Origin: Verrucomicrobiales bacterium
Lineage (GTDB): Bacteria; Verrucomicrobiota; Verrucomicrobiia; Limisphaerales; UBA11320
Length of the DNA stretch: 9,157 nt
NCBI GenBank assembly: GCA_003452185.1
Contig: DMJJ01000522.1
Coordinates: forward strand, 1 to 9,157
Direction of reading: 5' to 3'
Part shown: one piece after another, positions 6,521 to 9,157 of the stretch
Layout: each line of letters starts with the position of its first letter
Numbering within the stretch: the first letter of the stretch is position 1
The notes under the pieces: model-generated
The model's input: only the letters and a program-made list of their open reading frames with translations
Database searches by the model: none
What the model was told of the DNA's origin: nothing
Translations under genes and position numbers: made by a program

Positions 6521-6715
6521 TCCGTGTGGGCTTCCGCCGACGGGACGTGACCCCCGGCCACGTGGCCGTGAGCCAGGGACTATGCCCAACCTCAGCGGGG
6601 GGGGCAAGGGGGCGGACCGGGATTCCGGGCCCGGGGGGACCCAAAAAAAGCATGGCCTCATCCTCCCTGGATCTGCTATGGGTATGCGGTTGAATTACAC
6701 GAATATCGACACGCT
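6521..6715. promoter_or_regulatory. Divergent intergenic region with 14-bp palindrome
   Basis: This 195-bp region separates the divergent ubiX and nagB-like genes, so it should hold promoters for both. It contains a perfect palindrome CGGCCACGTGGCCG at 6555-6568, centred about 41 nt upstream of the ubiX ATG. It also holds a G8 run (6597-6604), an A7 run (6643-6649), and a relatively A+T-rich stretch at about 6686-6715 directly before the nagB-like ATG. TTGAAT at 6690-6695 resembles a -35 box, but the matching -10 would fall on the start codon, so I do not call a promoter. No Shine-Dalgarno precedes the ATG at 6716. Confidence 0.45.
6555..6568. promoter_or_regulatory. Candidate operator: perfect 14-bp palindrome
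   Basis: CGGCCACGTGGCCG equals its own reverse complement over all 14 positions and is centred on CACGTG. It lies 35-48 nt upstream of the ubiX start and about 150 nt upstream of the nagB-like start. The position suits a repressor or activator of the menaquinone unit. No regulator is encoded in the window, so the protein that would bind it is unknown. With no spacer it is a poor RNA hairpin, which favours a DNA-level site if it is functional at all. Confidence 0.35.
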
Positions 6716-7525
6716 ATGACGACCCCAGCACCGGCCGCCCACGTCCCCCAGGCAACCCATCTGGTTCGAGAGTTCCAGGTCGATTCCCTCCCGGTGCGGG
6801 TCTATGCCGATCGCCCTTCCCTCGGGAAGGACGCGGCCCGCATGGCCCATGAGTGCCTGACCGCCGCCCTCGCCCGCCAAGGCCAGGCCGCCGTCATCCT
6901 CGCCACGGGCAATTCCCAGATCCAGTTCCTCGACGAGCTCGTCCGCCTCGGGGGAATCGACTGGTCCACGGTCACCCTCTTCCACATGGACGAATACCTC
7001 GGCCTCGACGGCGGCCACTCCGCCAGCTTCCGCCGCTACATGCGCGAACGGGTTGAGAGCCGGGTCCGTCCCCGGGTCTTTCACTACCTCGAGGGGGATG
7101 CCATGGAGCCGATCCGGGAGTGCGATCGCTACAGCGCGCTGCTCGCGGCCCAGCCCATCGACCTCTGCTGCATGGGGGTCGGGGAGAACGGCCACATCGC
7201 GTTCAATGACCCGCCCGTCGCCGACCTTGCCGACCCCCTCCGGGTCAAGATCGTGAAGCTCGATCGCGCCTGCCGCATGCAGCAGGTCGGGGAGGGCCAT
7301 TTCCCCTCGCTGGAGGCCGTCCCGCAGTACGCCCTCACCCTCACCATCACCGCGCTCTGCTCCGCGCGGCGGATCATCTGCATCTCTCCCGAGAAGCGAA
7401 AAGCCCAGGCCGTGAAGGCCATGCTCCAGGGGCCGATCGGCCCGTCCTGCCCGGCCTCCGCCCTCCGCCGGCAGCCCCAGGCCACCCTGCTCCTCGATAC
7501 CGATAGCGTGGCGCTGCTCGGCTGA
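6716..7525 (+). CDS. Glucosamine-6-phosphate deaminase-like protein (NagB family)
   Basis: The NagB/6-phosphogluconolactonase/RpiA-type fold is clear. Classical NagB converts glucosamine 6-phosphate to fructose 6-phosphate and ammonia in the cytosol. Visible motifs are ILATGNSQ (61-68, phosphate loop), LFHMDEYLGL (88-97) and GVGENGHIAFNDPPVAD (154-170), plus the subfamily stretch CRMQQVGEGHFPSLEAV (186-202). Length (269) matches E. coli NagB (266). Aligned by eye to E. coli NagB, Asp72 is Asp92 and His143 is His160, but Asp141 becomes Asn158 and Glu148 becomes Asp165. The protein therefore belongs to an alternative NagB-like clade, and deaminase activity on glucosamine 6-phosphate is likely but unproven. 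No nagA or transporter is adjacent. The ATG at 6716 is the only sensible start, and a Shine-Dalgarno is absent. Confidence 0.85.
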   Translation: MTTPAPAAHVPQATHLVREFQVDSLPVRVYADRPSLGKDAARMAHECLTAALARQGQAAVILATGNSQIQFLDELVRLGGIDWSTVTLFHMDEYLGLDGGHSASFRRYMRERVESRVRPRVFHYLEGDAMEPIRECDRYSALLAAQPIDLCCMGVGENGHIAFNDPPVADLADPLRVKIVKLDRACRMQQVGEGHFPSLEAVPQYALTLTITALCSARRIICISPEKRKAQAVKAMLQGPIGPSCPASALRRQPQATLLLDTDSVALLG

Positions 7526-7618
7526 GCCCGGCCGGCCCCCCCCGCTTCCCGCTCCCGGGAGAGGCACCGGGTAAACCCGGGTCGAATGCCCGCGGGGGGG
7601 TCGTGCGTCGAAGTCCGC
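7526..7618. other. Short intergenic gap with GC-rich palindromes
   Basis: This 93-bp gap lies between the nagB-like gene and the SGNH hydrolase gene. CTCCCGGGAG at 7552-7561 is a perfect palindrome preceded by CCGCTTCC (7542-7549), a combination also seen before queE. CCGGGT-AA-ACCCGG at 7567-7580 is a second dyad. No T tract follows either, so a terminator is not supported, and the two flanking genes might be cotranscribed. Confidence 0.4.
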
Positions 7619-8983
7619 ATGACATCCTTTCCCTCCGGCCCGGTTCTGCCACGCCTTTTGCTCGCCGCCCTGCTGCTCCTCCGCGTCGGCGCAGCCCGCG
7701 CCGGCGGCGTGGAGCTTTCCATCGAGGGGGAGTGGGGCCTGCGGGTCTCCATCCCGGCCGGTGCCACGGGCCCCGGCTCGCCCGCCCGCTCCGGCAGCGT
7801 CACGGTCCCCCCGCCCGAGGCGATCGTCGTCCTCGGCGAGCGTCATGACTCCCTCCCCCGCTTCAACCCGGGGGCCGGAGGCTGGGTCAAGGGAGCGCAG
7901 CTCAAGGGGGTTCGTGCCCAGGAGACCACCACTCCGTTTCTTCTCGATCGCGCCTCCCTCGTGGTGAGGTCGGGAGCGGATGCGGCCTCCGAGGCCTACC
8001 GGCCCGGGGAGGATTACGAGGCCGACCTCGCCTGGGGGACGTTCGGCCGCGCGGCGGCGGGGCGGATTGCCGAGGGGACGCCCGTGTATGCCAGCTATCG
8101 CTACTTTCCCCTCCGGCTCGATGCCCTCGTGCTCACCCCCGCCGGGGGGCTCGAGTTGAGGCGCGGAGAGCCCCGCTCCGCCGCCCCCAAGGCCCCCGCG
8201 CCGGCGGACGGGGAGCGGGTCCTGGCCCATGTCTGGATCCCGGGCGCCATCCCCCGCCTCGCCCCGGCCCATCTCTTCCCGATCCTTGAAGACCGCTACC
8301 CCGAGCCCCCCAAGGCCCACCCGTCGGTCGCCGAGCAGAGGATCCCCAACACCTTCCGCAAGCTCGCCTCCGGATCCCCGGTGCGTGTGCTGGCCTGGGG
8401 CGACAGCGTGACCGACGGGGGATACGTCCCCGATCCCTCGCGCAACCGGTGGCAGGAACAGTTTGTGCGGCGCCTCCGGGAGCGGTTTCCCGGCTCCCGC
8501 ATCGAGCTTGTAACGGAGGCCTGGGGCGGGCGGAACACCTCCAGCTACCTCGGCGAGCCTCCCGGAAGCCCCCACAACTACCGCGAAAAAGTCCTGGCAG
8601 CGAAGCCTGACCTCATCGTCTCGGAGTTCGTCAACGACGCGGGGTTCAACCCGGACCAGGTCGAGGAGCGGTACTCCAAGCTCCTGGGCGATTTCCAAGG
8701 GATCGGGGCCGAATGGATCATCCTCACCCCCCACTACGTCCGACCCGACTGGATGGGGCTCGATCGCGAGCGCGACATCGACAACGACCCCCGCCCGTAT
8801 GTGGCCGGACTTCGTGCCTTCTCCCTCAAGCACGGGATCGCCCTCGCCGAGGGTTCCAAGCGATACGGTCGCCTTTGGCGGCAGGGGATTCCCTACACCA
8901 CCGTGATGCTCAACTCAATCAACCATCCCGACCCCTTCGGCATGAGCCTTTTTGCCGACGCGTTGATGGAGCTCTTCCCCTAA
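7619..8983 (+). CDS. Secreted SGNH/GDSL-type hydrolase with unknown N-terminal domain
   Basis: This is probably an exported esterase or acyl-/acetyl-hydrolase; the substrate cannot be told from sequence, though a carbohydrate ester is a reasonable guess. Residues 1-28 form a signal peptide (Arg12, Leu/Ala-rich core 13-21, AxA-type cleavage after ARA at 26-28). Residues 29-245 are an apparently beta-rich region I do not recognise, ending in a Pro/Ala linker around 185-197. Residues 255-454 form the SGNH domain. Block I is AWGDSVTDGG with nucleophile Ser263, block II is WGGRN (302-306), block III is EFVND with Asn339, and block V is NSINHPDPFG with His436. The Asp usually three residues before the catalytic His is Ser433. 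An upstream ATG at 7586 would bury the signal peptide, so 7619 is preferred. No Shine-Dalgarno is visible. Confidence 0.85.
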   Translation: MTSFPSGPVLPRLLLAALLLLRVGAARAGGVELSIEGEWGLRVSIPAGATGPGSPARSGSVTVPPPEAIVVLGERHDSLPRFNPGAGGWVKGAQLKGVRAQETTTPFLLDRASLVVRSGADAASEAYRPGEDYEADLAWGTFGRAAAGRIAEGTPVYASYRYFPLRLDALVLTPAGGLELRRGEPRSAAPKAPAPADGERVLAHVWIPGAIPRLAPAHLFPILEDRYPEPPKAHPSVAEQRIPNTFRKLASGSPVRVLAWGDSVTDGGYVPDPSRNRWQEQFVRRLRERFPGSRIELVTEAWGGRNTSSYLGEPPGSPHNYREKVLAAKPDLIVSEFVNDAGFNPDQVEERYSKLLGDFQGIGAEWIILTPHYVRPDWMGLDRERDIDNDPRPYVAGLRAFSLKHGIALAEGSKRYGRLWRQGIPYTTVMLNSINHPDPFGMSLFADALMELFP

Positions 8984-9001
8984 ATTCCATCTGCCGGGGA
9001 A
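8975..9001 (+). other. Stem-loop spanning the SGNH hydrolase stop codon
   Basis: TTCCCC (8975-8980) pairs perfectly with GGGGAA (8996-9001) across a 15-nt loop that contains the TAA stop. Only TCTTGT follows, so it is a weak terminator candidate at best and may be chance. Confidence 0.25.
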
Positions 9002-9157
9002 TCTTGTGGCGTTGGGAGGAGCGTTCGGAAAACCCGACTCGCTCGCGATCCGGGCCTCGCCCTCCCCTGTAGCCACCGACGTCAGGAGGTGGGCCCGCGC
9101 GGAGCGGGCTTCCCCTCTCTCTCGCAGCAGGTGGTTCGGAGTCCCCATTGCTGAGCT
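8984..9157. other. Non-coding 3' region after the SGNH hydrolase
   Basis: No gene is supported in these last 174 bp. The segment contains the dyad CCACC...GGTGG (9073-9077 with 9088-9092) enclosing the palindrome GACGTC at 9078-9083, followed directly by the stronger hairpin at 9093-9109. Back-to-back dyads like this are typical of dispersed intergenic repeats, but only one copy is in the window, so I cannot confirm that. The region runs off the right edge. Confidence 0.4.
9093..9109 (+). terminator. Candidate terminator hairpin
   Basis: A perfect 6-bp G+C stem GCCCGC (9093-9098) and GCGGGC (9104-9109) closes a 5-nt loop GCGGA. The stem can be lengthened by two G-U pairs. It is followed by a pyrimidine run (TTCCCCTCTCTCTC) rather than a clean T tract. 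It lies about 110 nt after the SGNH hydrolase stop and could end that transcript or belong to an intergenic repeat. Confidence 0.3.

Noticed and set aside
6605..6660. Intrinsic terminator near the A7 run in the divergent region
   Set aside because: On the minus strand the T7 run precedes rather than follows the G+C-rich stretch, and on the plus strand it is an A run, so the order is wrong for a terminator; no gene ends there either.
6695..8833. 712-residue minus-strand open frame opposite the nagB-like and SGNH genes
   Set aside because: It spans two real plus-strand genes and the gap between them, and its Gly/Ala/Asp/Glu/Arg-rich translation is typical of an antisense shadow in G+C-rich DNA.
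8915..9148. Possible minus-strand gene at the right edge
   Set aside because: It overlaps the conserved C-terminus of the SGNH hydrolase and translates through palindromic non-coding DNA.

Overview
The window is a G+C-rich (roughly two-thirds by eye), gene-dense bacterial chromosomal segment with seven clear protein-coding genes. No RNA gene, insertion sequence, phage module or CRISPR array is visible. The futalosine-type menaquinone genes, the secreted SGNH hydrolase, a NagB of the 'FNDPPVAD' type and the lack of Shine-Dalgarno sequences suggest a free-living Gram-negative-type bacterium. Verrucomicrobiota or a related PVC lineage is my best guess, but this is inference and Acidobacteriota or another high-G+C phylum is not excluded.

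Layout. Positions 1-264 are non-coding leader. 265-1962 (+) encodes a transmembrane methyl-accepting chemotaxis protein that appears to lack a normal HAMP domain. After a 218-bp gap, 2181-2942 (+) encodes QueE (7-carboxy-7-deazaguanine synthase). A convergent 63-bp gap with short direct repeats follows. Then comes a minus-strand cluster read from right to left: ubiX-type flavin prenyltransferase (6520-5963), UbiA-family prenyltransferase (5913-5023), mqnE aminofutalosine synthase (5026-3914) and mqnA chorismate dehydratase (3899-3006). A 195-bp divergent intergenic region with a perfect 14-bp palindrome separates ubiX from a plus-strand NagB-like sugar-phosphate deaminase (6716-7525). This is followed by a secreted two-part SGNH/GDSL hydrolase (7619-8983). 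The last 174 bp are non-coding and hold hairpins.

How the genes work together. The four minus-strand genes are one pathway unit. MqnA makes 3-[(1-carboxyvinyl)oxy]benzoate from chorismate, and MqnE turns it into aminofutalosine. After steps encoded elsewhere (MqnB, C and D), the UbiA-like enzyme prenylates the dihydroxynaphthoate product, and UbiX supplies the prenyl-FMN cofactor for a UbiD-like decarboxylase. Transcription order is the reverse of reaction order, and ubiA and mqnE overlap by ATGA. The other four genes (chemoreceptor, queE, nagB-like, SGNH hydrolase) have no obvious functional tie to this unit or to each other.

I see no clear previously undescribed multi-gene system. The best leads are the uncharacterised N-terminal half of the SGNH hydrolase, substituted catalytic positions in the NagB-like protein, an N-terminal extension on MqnA, the HAMP-less chemoreceptor, and the palindrome between the divergent genes.
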